Assembly: GCA_963978545.1 (NCBI GenBank)
Contig: OZ021726.1
Span: 29,918,459-29,982,458 of the forward strand
Source: Linyphia triangularis
Taxonomy: Eukaryota; Arthropoda; Arachnida; Araneae; Linyphiidae
Length of the DNA stretch: 64,000 bases
Reading direction: 5' to 3'
Below the pieces are notes generated by a model. It saw only the letters and a program-made list of their open reading frames with translations. It was not told where the DNA came from and ran no database searches. Shown in pieces: positions 12,437 through 27,500 of this stretch; positions within the stretch are counted from its first letter, which is position 1, and each line of letters opens with the position of its first letter. The position numbers were made by a program, and so were the translations under genes.

Positions 12437-15400
12437 GATGCACAGTTTACTATGAGAAGTTTGAGATATTTCTGGTGTTTGAATATATATCTAATATAAG
12501 AAAAAGGTTAAAACAAAAATTTTGAAAATAAGAGATATATGCATAAAATTTCACTTAGCAAATTCAAGAACCTCTGAGAATCATGTTTGGAAGAATGGTG
12601 ATGTTACTCTAGTAATTAAACGATTCGCATTGGGGGGGATACGGTGCAGTATGTCCCTAGTGTAGCTCTTGCGCAATAAAACTCCAAACGATTCATAATA
12701 AGTAATGATTTGTACGACGGTTGAAGTATGTTACCTGTAAAGAAGAGTGCTCCAAAGCCGCTCTTTTGCACGGAGTTGTCCGAGCTGAACTCGATGCGCA
12801 GTGAGTTGCCCTCCGAAGTTACAAGAGGTGGGAGTCTAGAGCCGCAGAACACGCCGTGCTTACGAATCTCGTCGTCAGCCATCTTGCTGCGGATGTCCAC
12901 GCTGTCATACTCGCAGTCTTGCTAAAAAAAACCAACCAACTCATTATTGCTTACTATGCAAGAAACTGGTGAAAAATTATCTCTAATCGGTTATTTACAT
13001 TTTAATACACCGCAACATATTCCGTGTTGTAACTTTCTTTAAAGACTTGCCGTGGCACGTCAAATAAATCTACCATTCAGTAATGTGTTCAAAATGGGTT
13101 TGAAATATACTGCATTACTGTTTTTATTAGATTTGTTAACGAACTTTCTTCTTCTGATTCTGCTCAAATATAAAATTTTGCGTCCCTTACACGAATTGAT
13201 ATTGATTGAACCTCTTGTGTACGAATCAATCTATTTTCACTTAAATAGATCCATAAACAGTACATACCTAGCTGCAGGATTTGAGAATTGGTTATAACTA
13301 ACATAAGATATAACTGGATATAAACACCACTGGACATAACTGGATATAGTTGACGTATCATAAGCAAGCAGCAATTCCTGACCCTGAATGCACCGTACTT
13401 CGACTTTTTTTTCTCTGGTGGAGATTTTTGCAAATAATATTTTTGCAGGATATAAACACCAATGATCTTCTTTATTTATTTCAAGTTATGAAACTGTGGG
13501 TTAAGTAGTTTTCACTTTATTGAGGTTTGAAAGTGCATATTCAATTATAACCATTCTATATTACAGATATGGAAACATATTGTAAATTGCAAAAATGCAC
13601 AAATCAAAGTCATGAATAATAAAATGATAATGTAGGTTTCATTTGTAATATTACTTAAAAGCCACAGTTACGTTGAAGATGGCAAAGAAATGTGCAGCAG
13701 TATAAGGCAATCAAATTTAAACTTGAATGATAGAACTTTAACTCCCCCAATGGAAATTCGTTGATAAAATCCAATATATTAAAGCGTTGAATTGTTTAAA
13801 AACTATTTTACAAGAATTGATATAAGTGTAAAAACTTTTCTAAATTACTGAACTCTGTAAAAGGATTGAAATGTATGTAAAAACTATACTAATCTAAAAG
13901 TGGATGAAGTTTCATCTGCTTATTTATTGCACAATACTGTCCATATGATAATGCAGATAAAATTTACTAATTGAAGTCTCATTTGACGACTTCAATGAGT
14001 TATAAGGTCTCCTTCAGTAGTGTACTGACAAAAAAAAGTAACTTTCAAGGTAAGAAAATTAACAAATATTAGATTATCAGTAACAAACCAGCACTTTTTC
14101 ACCAGTAGCTTAGTTATAGTTAGTAATAGTTCCCTAGCTATAACGAAGCAAACCTTGAAAAGGAACTGCAAAAAAACCCTTTTTTTTCCCCATTCCCAAG
14201 GTTTTTTCTTGTGTTTTATCTTAGAAGTCTAGGATATCTTAATATCTAAATGAAGACTTCAAATTGATTGAAAAAGAACGTTATCACAAACTTTCATGTC
14301 AGATATCAATTCAAGAAGATACGAAAAAAAATTACATTTGACCTAGGGGTACTTATGAATCTTTTGCTAAGTATCAGGCTCATTAACAGGCATTAATAAT
14401 CGAAAAGGGGCTATTTATAGCTAAGGTGATTATGTTATATTTTGTGTTACTTAAGCAAACACCATAACTGAAAATCTATAGGCATTTTCATGATGATATT
14501 GGGATTACCTTGCAAAAACGTTCAAGACTTGAACTAAAACATTTTCTGATTGGAATATTGTTTTTGAGGGATCCTAAATATATCATTGAATATGTTTAGG
14601 AATAAGGGAGTGACTGAATTATTTCCTTCTCCAAAATTGTGTATTATAAGTGAAATAAACTATTATAAACTATAATACACCTAAACTATTTATTTAGTAA
14701 ATATGTTTTTGTGCATAGAAAAAATAAAAATATATATTTTAAACAATTTCCTGGCATGCCATAATACTTTAATTTTAAAGTAACTCAGCTAGGACAAACA
14801 ATAAAGGAGTCGTTACAAAAGTTATATTACAAAAGAGTTTATTACGAGTGCTTCAAATACATATAACTACTAAGGCGAATTTGTACAATAATGTTTCGTG
14901 TTTTTATAAAGACAATTTTCTATTATCTTTCAATGGTCTTTAAGGCACTTTTATGATTATGACTCTAACAGATGATCAAATATTCGACAGAAAGAAGAAG
15001 AAAAAAAAAAAAAAAAAAAAAAATTAAAGTATCAGCATCATATACGTAAGGCTAAATTATTACTGTGTGTTAGTATTAAAAGAACTGGATCCTTCCAATG
15101 AACTTAAAGTATGAAATCACTCATTTTAATCCTGTTATACTTGAAACTTTGAACATAACAAGAAAAAGACTAACTATAATGAATAAATGTGGCTTAAAAA
15201 CTTTAATCATCAATATTTTTATGACAATATAGATGGTTAGTCATTTTGATATTACTTAAACATATAACAATAGTATAGTTACAAAATAAATTTTTTTGTT
15301 ATAAAAAGTTAGGTAGCCTTTTTGAATACTGTCAAAATTATCTATTGTGTTTGTAATTGAGTTTTGCAAAATGAAGTTACCGTATTTGAAAGTCAAATAT

Positions 15401-15498
15401 GATTTTTTTATATTTATTGTTTATACTATGCTTGCGCTATTTACTGAATTTTATGTTTTTCAACGCATAAATAAATAAATATATTTACATAGGTTTTA

Positions 15499-15530
<32 letters not shown>

Positions 15531-18500
15531 TAATAATAATTAAAGTAGATGCATAATGAACCACATTTAAATATCTACGGGTTCTTTTAATATCCCCGAA
15601 GCATTCAACTAAAATATCAATTTACAGATCCAAACACAAGCCGGATAGAAGCTTTTTCTAAATTGATAAAAATCTGCAAAATAAGTATATTTACTTTGAT
15701 GTATTATACGCACCTTTGAACATTTCTTTCTTAGAATACGTTGAAGATTCAGGATATTTTTTTTAAAGCTTAGTACTTAGGTGGGTTTTTATAATATAAA
15801 AATTAGAAAAAATATTTAAAAGTAAAAATGATACATTTTTCACGGATTAAGTTTGATAAATCTTAAGAAAAATATATTGATTGTACAAGTAGACAATTTA
15901 TCTTTAGTATGCTAATAATTTTTTAGTATTTAAAAGTACGTTATAAAAAGGATCACTTAAAAATACTTTTTCAAAGCAACTAATTGTTTGAGATGCAACC
16001 ATAAATTTTAATAGATGATCGCACACCTTTATTTTCTGAAATTTCACATAATAATCCTATTAAGTTGCGATTTTTTTTCGAGTGAACGTTTTCTTTGTTA
16101 GCGATAAATTAAATTGATTAATTTTAAAATAAATTTGTGAAATAAGTAAGTTTTTCTGAGAAACATTTATTAAAAATTTTCATATTGTATATATAATACT
16201 ATTTGCCAAAAGTATTTCATTTTAGTGACGTACGGTGTGTATTGCAGTTTTCATTTACAGTAGTAATTTAGAATTGGAGTTGAAGGCATTAAAATATTTT
16301 TTAATTAAACTATAGATAAAAATAGAAGGTGCAATTAAACACGTATTATCTTTCATTTATATAAATCCAGGACTCTTGCCGAGAATCCTTAAAATTTGCG
16401 AAATCAACGATTTTAAAATTTTCAGCAAATCAACAAACATTGATTTGTTTTCCAGCAGAAATGTATACTTAAATATGGAAATTTATTAACAAATTTTAAA
16501 AAGATTAAAACATTTTTAATGAGGCCCTTACGAGGGATTGCAGTGCGAGCAAATTTCGAACCATCCAAACCATTTTATAAGTGTTGCTTGCAGTATAATT
16601 TAAAACTACCAAAAACGTTCATTTTGTAATTTTTATCTTTTTAACAATTGTATAAATAAAATTCTTTATCAACTAGAACAAATTTAAAAAAACGTTATGA
16701 AAACGTTGTTTTATAGTATTTTGTAAAAAAAATATAGTTCACATCGCGATGTATCGTGACATCGCGATGTTTGCTTCCCGATATATCGCGATGTAGAAAT
16801 GTTAACATCGCCCAAGCCTATTGACAAAGTCCTTAAATCAATAAGAAGTTATGAACTACCTTTGTATACATAGAATACTTATTTTTAATGACTTCCAATT
16901 AAAAAGGAGAACATATTTTCCAAATGGGGAAAAAAAATAGAATGTTTCAACTCGACTTTGGTCTGGTACCCGATCCACTCACTATGCCCCAGCTGAAGTC
17001 CAAAATAGTGCTATATTTTCGTATCAATTAGACAATTCTCACAGACAAAAGCTAAATCACAAAGTAATAAATCTTGGGTCTTTGCCTTTTCAGATGGTTA
17101 TTTTTTTCTAAAAAGCTGTAGATACTCGTGATGGTTACAATACCAAATTGCTATGCGGGGAGGAAAATATTTTGGAGTAAACACTCAGTTTAGAAAATAT
17201 GCCTAAGTTCGCAACATCTGACTCCAGCTGCTGTTTTGATTTTAAGTGAATAACAATTCGTAAACCCTAGGTGCGGTGACTTTCAAAGTTAATGTGATTT
17301 TTGTAACTTATAAGTTCTTTGTAAAAGAGGATATCTTTTGTTTATACTCATTTCCCCCCATCAATTGGATATAGAATTTTGGGTTTTATGGACTTCTGTT
17401 ATGTAATTTAACAATGTGTTTCTTGGGTGAGTATGGACAGATGATGTTTTTCAAAATTCACTTCGTAACATCTGCAGATGAGGTCAGCTCAGTATGCTTC
17501 AATTATAATAGAAAAATCTTTATCCAATCATCTATAAGTAGACACGCAGGTGATAACGAATTAAAATACTCTTGAAATTTTGAAGGCGAACCCAAATCTG
17601 CTATTCGAGAAAAAGACAATTGATTAAATTTTTGTAAAGTTTAAAACCTGGTGCACAAGAAAATATACACATTCACATACAGATTCACATTCAGACAAAG
17701 CTGCAGGATTTTTTCTCAAAAAGCTGCAGGAGTTTTTCTCCTGCCCTTAAACTCGTTTGTAAGTTGAACAGGAGCCCTGAGTATCGGTGCCAAAAACCAA
17801 GTGTCATCAACACACAAACGTACCATCGATTCAGTGTGTGTGACAACAACAGTGCCAATTCTTATTTTATCAAAAGAGATATAATGTGCAGCCAGCGAGA
17901 TTTTACGCTAATGATTAGATCAAAGTAGGGATATCTTTGGAGTCGGTGTGAGGCAATCATTTAAATTTATTCAGGAAGGAGCATTTCCATATTTTCACGA
18001 GAACTTAATTTAAATATTGAATCACCACATTGATTTCAAATTGATCATTAGAATTTTGTTTAGTGTCAATTTTAATTTAACTTGTTTACAAGCCTTAATA
18101 ATCCTTTGTTACACTAGAGTTGCTCTTGCGCTAGTAAAAGAAATTCAACCAACCAACCATTGATGTAATTATTATGATCGTTTGAATAAATATGTTTTTT
18201 GTTATTAATTATTGTCTTCTTCGGAGTTCAGTCATGCTTGAGTTGTTGATAGCACTATTTATTATTGCATACAATCGATTTATTTGTATTCTAACACCCC
18301 TCAAATAATTACGATGGCTTTATTTAAAAACACAATGTACTTAGCAAAAACAATAGAAGCCGCCTAGCAGTATAGTTACAACTATCACGAGCATCTAAAT
18401 TTTTCTACAAAATAGCTGAAATGCCGTATCTCCATCGATACATAAAGTCATTGAGTAAAAGTAAAGAGAACATGCCGTTATACAACATAGATATAATTGT

Positions 18501-21500
18501 ACTCACGTTATTCCCTTCTAGATCAAAGTGGGTGAAATTGAGGGTGATGCGATAGTGAGGTGGAGCGATGATCTCCCAGATGCAGATTTTGTTTGGGGGG
18601 TAGAGGTCGGGAAAGGAAGGACTGATGATAGTGCCATTGGTCTCCTCGATTACACCACCGCATGCATCTGCAAAACACACACATTAAGTGACAACAGAAT
18701 ATATTAATGTAATGCACTTAAATTTGACGAGGAAGCCTACAGCTCGAAATGAATGAATTTATTTGCATTATGCACCAAGAAATAAAGACCATGTATGGCA
18801 CTATAAAAATAAAAGAGAACAATGAGAAATTTAAACATGTACATAAGCCATTTTGAACATTTACTCATTTCTAATCGCCTAAATATTCCTCATTACATAT
18901 GAGCTAATTTGTTATTATAGATGTTTTTATTTTTCAGATTTCAGGAATTCTTGATAATGAGTACTAATTACATCGAGAATTTGTGTTGATAATGGAGTAA
19001 GTAAAATGAAATTAAGATCATAGTTACGAATGTCTATTCATTGCTCTATGCATTACACCATTATTAAACCTAAACAGCTTATTTTGGAATAATATGGTAA
19101 ATTATATGGTACTATTTATCAACAGATTCTTGCAGTATCAGAGATTAAATAGTTAATCGAAATATAGAGTTTCGTTCATTTCATTATGGGAGATGACGTA
19201 GTCATCTGCTTTCTCAGATTGAAATGGGAACCATATAATTTACATTGCAAAATGTTAGCTTGGTTAGATGCTATTTTAATTAAAATACTATTAGAATTAC
19301 ACTAATATAATTGCATAATGCAAACTATTTTGTAGTAAAAGACATAACATTACTGCGAAGTGAAAGATCTCTCAATTAGTCTTTACACATCATTCACCAT
19401 TGTAAATGCTTCTTTACATTATGAGTCCCCATGCAGTGAAGTGGGATTGACAGAATAGGTAATGTGGGAAAACGAGCACATTCACTGTATTGTCGTTTCT
19501 TCAACATTAAAATTATGCAATATTTTGGCCAATTTTGGTGATAAGAGCCAATTTTGGTATAAAATATTATTAAAAAATAGATTTATTTGTATGAAATACT
19601 TCTGTTCTAATTTTCATAGATAGTAAAGTTATGTTAGGAAAAGATATCCTTTTTATTCTATGATTAGAAAAGGTTTCCCTTCTCTACATTACAACATTGT
19701 TTACTTAGCTTCATTGAAAGGAATGTCTAAATTCATGACTCTAGTGCACCTAAAATATTTTAAAACTAATTTAGGAAAAATAAACAACACGTTATTTGAT
19801 TCTGTTAATATATTTTAGTTAAACAGAAAAATTGAAGGAACTAGGTCTCTATATATTTTAATGTTTATGTAAAATAATTTATATAACATTTTCTTTCTAA
19901 TACAAAAGTTTGATAACTTTTGATTTTCCATCTCAAAAACTTAAAATTTCATAAAAAGTCCTTACAAAGTCATGAGTACAGCTATTCCAATTTTAAACCT
20001 GCATTTACAAAATCTCCAAAAGTACGCTAAATCCAAAATAAGAAAACCACCACGCACCTATCCTTATCTTTTAACGTCTCCCGCTATGCAAATAAAGTCT
20101 TAAATAAATCTCACGGGACCATTTAATGGTAGAAACTCATAAAAAAACGCTCTCAGAAAGATGGGGATTGCATTTTTTCCACTGCTTTTTTCACACTGAG
20201 TACTCGAGTGGAAATATTTGTATCGCTCTTCCTAGGACTCATTCCGGTCATAAAAAGGAAAAGAACTCGAGGGGGGCTCAGGTGTAAAAAATTACGACGT
20301 GGAAAAGAAGGGAGAAAAAAAAAGTTTTCCAAGAGAAGGTGATCTCTTAAATCTTTCTTCTTCTTTATCCCTTTTTTTTCTCTCGCTTTCTGTGGGGGTG
20401 TAATTTTTCTTCCGGGATTTTGGCGTGGACGTCTCATTCATCGGAGCTGTTATAAATGTTCCGGTGAGATGGCTGAGTGGGAATGTGTTGGATGATCTGG
20501 ATGATGAATCGCTTCAAAGAAGCGCAAAGAAAATTGCTCCATATAGATGTATGAAGACCGTATAAAATAGTACTAATAACGCTAATCTGTATTTAAGGTG
20601 GATTGAGGAAACTAACCACTTACAATATCTTTAGATTCAGGGAGATTGCACTTTAAAATCTAACTTCCTTACCATCCGAGAAATAACCCCCAAATCACCT
20701 TACGTTTAATCTGATAAGACGTTCATATTATCATGTCTACCTGTTTCTGATACCAGTGTAGACTGTTTAGTAACACACTCCTATACTGTATTTAAAAACC
20801 CTGGAAATACTTTACTGGCTATTTAAGTAAGGAGATTTGTATAATTGTCTAACCGTTTCCGAAGTTAAAGTGAACGATGTAGTGAAATGGACATAGTAAT
20901 ATCTGAACCACACCAACGGAAAACTATTCGTCATAAACATTGCAACTAAAAAAAATGGAAAATTTATTCGAAATTTTAATCTTGATATTGGCATTTAATT
21001 TTATTTAGGGTTTATAAATAGTGACCTAAGTAGTTTTAATTTTTAAAAGATTGTTAATTTATTAGTATTCAAGCAGTTTTTATCTCTTTGCATTAAAGAT
21101 ATAAGTTTGATGAACTATTTCACCTATTGATATTAAATTTTGTAAAAAAAAGGCGTAAAATATACATACATGTTGAGTATTAAAATAATTGAATTTTAGT
21201 GTTTAAAAGTTTTTCCAAAAATAATATTTACTATTTATAATTTGATACATGTTTTTAAATATTTATCAAAGTCTCAATTTATACCTCTGAATTACTTGTA
21301 AAACGTACATTGTGATTTTTATATTTGTTATTTCATGATTATTCAAAATTTTTACATGTTCATTAAATGAATGGTATGTTTATATTGGCAAGGATTATTG
21401 CACGGTATTATTTTGGAAATATCAATTAAAGAATAAACATTATTCTGTTTGTCCAATAAAATTTCTTAACAATTTATTAGGGCACTTTAAGAGCTTGACT

Positions 21501-24500
21501 GTTGAAAAAAAACGGAGATATATCGCCTTTTAATTTTTATTCTACGTTTTAAAAAAATTATATTTAATTCAAAAGTAAAAAATTACCTGACTCAATGATA
21601 TCAATAAGATCAATAAATTGTTTAATGGTATAGAGTTGTTCGTGCATTAATTTATTTCACACTCAGTTTGCATCTTTATATACATAGCTAAAGCTTTTCA
21701 AAGTAGCCTTTTAATAAATAAGTTTCTAAAATAATTGGTAAATTTCACCAAGTTGGAAAAAGTGTTAAAAACCACACAATTATAAATGTATTGAAACTGA
21801 GATTTCTAAAGTAGTGTGATAAATAGCTTAATCAAAATTCATTGTAAACTCCCTTTTAACTATAATTAAGTCTTGCTGTACCCTTATTTCATAGAAAAGG
21901 TTCATCCATTTGAATTTCTAAGTCCTGTGTGCAACAATGCGACCAGGATGAGTCTTGAAGCGTGTAATTAAAAATCAAGGAAAGCGTGAGAGAAATTGTT
22001 TTGGCATCCGCTTAACAAATCTGCTTCTCAAAGTAAAACCATCCTAAGTGCAACGGAAATTAGATATGCTATATCACATTTTACCTCGAAGCAACAGAAA
22101 TAAAGATATACATTATAGAGAACTTGTTTACTTGAAAAGATTAAAATAAACCTTCTTGCATTCATATTGGCTGAAAATAGGAATATTTCTTTTGGATTAG
22201 TATTCAGGGTATTGGTATATTCCTTAATGAAATTCGAGATTAATTTCTGAACTACTCTTCAGTACTGGATACCCATTAGACATGCATATTGCACAAAGAG
22301 AAAAATATAGATGCATCATCAATATATTTTGTGTAGTTAGATTTAAATCAGTAGCGCGACTAACGGGCCCCAAAAATATCCCAAATGCGGGGGAGAGGGG
22401 TGGGGGTCGATGATGCTAAGAATAAAATTAAACTTGTATATGAAAATAAATGACAACAAACAACAAAAGCCAATTAAAAATTTCTAATGAAAACCTTTAT
22501 AAAACACTTTAAAACGTGATAAATACAAATTTCTTTTTACTTTCTCATCTATTACTTTTGGAATCAGGTTGTGTCAATAAAACTTCTAATTAATTATGTT
22601 TCTCTAAATCTTCTGCTGTATTTTAGGGTACAATTGCATTATTTATTTACAAACAAAGCTGGTTTTAGTCAACGTATATTTACTGTATGAGAGAAAAATA
22701 TTGTTTATTTTTCAAACGATTAGCAGGTGATTTCCGATTTATTAACAAAAAAAGGTGTGCTGTGTGTAAATGAACTGTATATTGATACTTATTATTATAT
22801 TAATCCAATGATAGAAAGGATTGTGTATTTCTCTTGCACAATTTTTTGTAGAATTTGTAGGTCTTTGTTAAGTGTGATTTTTTTTAATTCCATTTTGCAT
22901 CTAAGGATTAATTTCTTAAGAGATCGTTTGTTTCAGTAATTCTAATTCTAGAGTATGGGTTTAAATTTTACTTATGCAGATAATAATGGGATATTATAAC
23001 CATTCAAGTTTTACCCTAAAAACAAATAAGGGAAGAAGATTTTCTACAAAAAAATTAAGGAGGAAATGATCTATGCAGCTTCTTGAGGAATAACAGAAAA
23101 TATGAGAATTTGATTGAATTTATACGAAGAATAAATTGGGATTCGTTTTTATAATATAACAGTTAATAACTATTTATCAATGTGAAAGTTTTTTTTCTAT
23201 TGGTATTCGTAATAGACTTTGCAAACTGAAAAGACGTTTACAAAAATCCAGATTAGGTATATTTTAATACATTTCCACTCCATTATTATTATTATTTTTA
23301 CTTACATCCGTGATATTGCAAAAAAAATTAAGTTCTAGGTTTAAATAACAGTTCTCAATTTTCTGAACAAAAATGGTAGAGGGGGGGGGGGGAGGATGGA
23401 CGAATTATTTTAATAAGTGGCGGGACTCAAGTTAACAGCTTTACGTCGCAAGTTTCCATAGTGATAGAATTGGAAAATGATGACTATTTACTGCGACCCT
23501 TCAAGAACATAAAGATTACAATTTGCATATTATGTTTTTGTTTAGCATTTTTCTTATCTTTATTATGTTTTTTTTTTTTTAATATTATTTTTTTTTAATT
23601 TTTTTTTTTTTTTATATAGCATATTGTTGTTTTTCTAGAAAAAGGTGTAGAAAGTAGAGTGGTAACAAAAGTGGTAATGGCAGTGGTAAAAGCACAAACA
23701 CTCACCCTCACACTTCTTTCCGTCCGAGTGCAGTTCGAATCCTATTCGGCATTCACACTTGTATGCTCCCAGGGTATTGGTGCACTCGTGCTCGCATCCG
23801 TGCTCCCCTTTGCATTCATCCAACTCTGGAAAAAATACGGTGGTTAGATTGATTTTAAACTTCTTGTTACAAGCGGTTTATATCAGTTACAAAAATTAAA
23901 AAGCGTAAGAGATGTTTTGTAACTGTCAGTGTGGTTTCTCTAGCCCTTCTTGTCAAAATTAATGCTGTGCACAACGACGTTAGTGTTATGCTATCTTATT
24001 TTATAGGAAACATAATTATTGAATGTTGTAGTCGTCATTGATAGATGAAATTTTTTTTTACACATTTACGTTTGAAAATACTTAATCAAGTCCATTATTT
24101 TTATCACTTAGCCCTGGTTTGTGCTAAATTTGTCTTTAAATAATCATTCATTGACCTTTAAAATTTGCTCATTTAATTAACAGCTAACCCTTTAACTCCA
24201 GTTTCAGTTACCTAGAAAAAAGTAAAATTTTTTAAGGATTTTGTCTCTGGTTAGACTGTAAAACAAGTCGTAATGACTACATTCGAGCCAATTTTTGTAA
24301 AATACTGCTGAAAAAGTTAGCGTTTGTAAAAATCCTAAGCAATAAAATTATCTTACTAAAATGCATTTTTAAATATTGGTAATTTATTTAACTCAATTTT
24401 TTTAACGAATTTATGGGTTCAAGGTTACCTTATTTTCTAGATTCACTTCAAAAATATTTTCATTTTCAACTAAATTTTTAAGCTCTATTAATAATAATAA

Positions 24501-27500
24501 TAATAATAATAAAAAATTATAAAATAATAATTTTTTTTTTATAAAATAATAAAAAAAAGTTTTGTAAATCAATGTTCTTTTTGTCAGTTCCGTTGTACCT
24601 CTATTACTCTACCAAACAAACAAAAACATGGCGTAATGTCAAAAGAAAGACACCTTTGATGAAGTCTGCAGCGAATCCTGCCTTCTGCACAGATCTGTCC
24701 GATACGAACTTGACAGTCATCTTGTTGCCTGTGGATCGAATGTCGTCTGGGTTCTTGTATCCACAGAACCGACCCAACACTGGACTGGTGCTTTCGTGGC
24801 CGTCCCGGATCTCCAAGTAGTCGTACACACAGTTGTCGTGGTTTTCGATCTGAAATACAGGAAGCCGGTAACTGGATAAAATAAAGTAGCGATATACCCC
24901 ATCTGTGGCAATTGATCAGTTGGCGAGAAGAATAAAGTTAAAAGACGAAAATATTAGTTCAAATACTATGAGAAATATTATATAGCTGTTAAAAATTTGC
25001 TATGGTATTTTAAAGGGGCAGAGTTAGGAGCTCTAGTTAAAGAGTCAATTTAGTTCTTTGGGATACATTTTTTCTGTCTATCTCAAAATATGATGACTAA
25101 TTGAGAGTTTAAATCCTTTCTGGATATAACTTCGGACGCTAGAGGAATGTTTGAATTACGCATATTATTACCATATGTAATTCCTATATTATAATAATTT
25201 TTTTAAGTATGATTTTTGCAGAATTTATTTAAATTCACTAAAAAAACAAAAACAAATCTGGAATTATAGTTTTGAAATTGACCTAATTAGCACAATTTCA
25301 AATTTGAGAGGTAAGTATCGTTATTTAGAAAAGTAAATTTACACAGTATGAAGCATGTTCTGATGTAACTTATTTTAAACGCTTGACTAAAACTTTCTGC
25401 TGACTTTAGCTTCATACATGCTTTCTTAGTAGAAAATAAAAAAATATTTTTATAATGGGTTATATTTGGAAATTAAAACAGTCGATTTGATTAATTTTTT
25501 CATCATCTTGTTCCATTTTTAAAGGAGGAGTGTTAATATGTGTATTAATGGGGATTTACATCAAGAACATTTTTCTAATGGATTTTTTTTCCGCTAGAGA
25601 AGCTTTGCAAAATGTACAGTTCCTTAATTTTTAAAATGAATTGTTATTCGACATACTGTAGGTTAATTTCAATTAATAATAGCATAAAGAAAAAAATAAT
25701 CCTAGAGAATGCCTTTTTTTTTTTTTTTTTTTAAATTTATACTTAAGAACCACCATAATTCTTGAACTAAAATGTAACAATAAGGGATATTTGTTATTTA
25801 TTGTTAAGCTAATCTCGCAACATATTTTTTGTTCTCTTACGTTGGGACAGCCATTTCAGATGTTATAACTCAGTAAAACTTGCGAGACGTTTTAACTACT
25901 TCAGAATAAAGATTAAAATGGAGTTTTTTTACAGAAGAGAAAAAAAATTAATTAAAACAGAAAATAGGTGTCTATAAAAAGTGTGTCTATGAAATCTCAT
26001 TTGAGAAAAATAACTATAAGACTTGATTAGGAACTCCATGCATTTCATTTTTAACATTCTCTCTTTAAAAACAACGAGTAATAAAGAATAACAAAACCAT
26101 TTATCTTAAAATAAAGTACCACCTTCTGTTTATATTCTCGGGATTATTCAGAAAGAATTAATGTATTTCTAATTGTTCTCTGGAATGATTCATTATACCA
26201 TACTTTATTCAACAGCGCATAAAAGCATATACTACAATTTATCAACTTTTAACTAAAATGAGCTTTTATACTAATAAGGATGATAATAAATCTAACGCCA
26301 TAAATTGAACTCTCCATGGCTAACAATCATTTATAAAAATTAATTAGAAAGATAATTTTTTTTCTCGCAAGAAATTTGCATAATGCAGCTCCTTCGAGTG
26401 GCAAGCCTTTCTTACTTCAAATGACTGGAACTTCAACGCCACCTGGTGATTCTCAGGAACGGTAATTCGCCAGGTACATTCCTTGTTCGGCCAGTAATCT
26501 TCGGGGTAATTTGGACTGTGCAGAATTCCTTTCTCCTGAATGACATCTCCACCGCAGATGGCTGCGGAGGAAAAATAAATTATATGCATAGAACAGAATT
26601 CATTTATAAGAACGGCTAGATGGCAAAGTGGCGTAAGACACTTTTAAATGATTTTACGACTCAAAAGCCTGTAAGATTTCTTTTCAAATTTGAGACTGTT
26701 CTGTTACTTCTGACTTCAACACCGTATGTAGGGATAGCAATTTTCTATATTTTGAAAATAGACAATACTCAAATTTTGGCTTGCACTCCTTAAGCATCAA
26801 CACATTTATTTTTATTTGCGGGATTTATTGGAAAAGGGGATAGTAATCTAAATGTTCTTATGTTTTGGTGTAACAAGTACCTTTCTGCATTAAAGTTTGC
26901 AAGAAGTGTTCCTCGGTAAGTTTTCTTCTCTCTAAATATCTAGAGTGTCTGCGGGTGTTTTTAAACAGAAATCTGCCGTTTTATTCTGATTTTGAGAAAA
27001 TTCGATACACTTGGCCTTCGAAAAAAGAGAAAGGTCTTTATCTAAATGAGATTACGAAAACCCATCCATCCCTTTTTTTCACCCCTAAAGAGCTATGATC
27101 ATAAATTTAACTCTACCGAGCCAATTCTATCCAATTTTTCCAAAAGCAACTTTACTATTCCTTATTAACGGAGTAATAGTTTGATTACAATATTTTGCGA
27201 ATAAGGTGGCGAATTGATGAATGGAATTGTTTGAAAGTCGACCAGAAAAATATTGGATATTAACTGGAATATACTTAAAGGCCATTGATTATTCTTAGCC
27301 AGACCAACCTTCCTGGGCATCGTATCTGCAGTTGGACTACTTCTTTTGAGTTTGTATTAGATGCTTCACGTTCATTGAATATAGTGGTCCAAAATTATTC
27401 GTTTTCAAATCATAAAGTATACAGAAAAAAATACGAAGAAATTATTTTTTGTGACTCACGTCCTCAGTGTTATAAAGTGTGTGTAAGGGGAGAGGGGGGA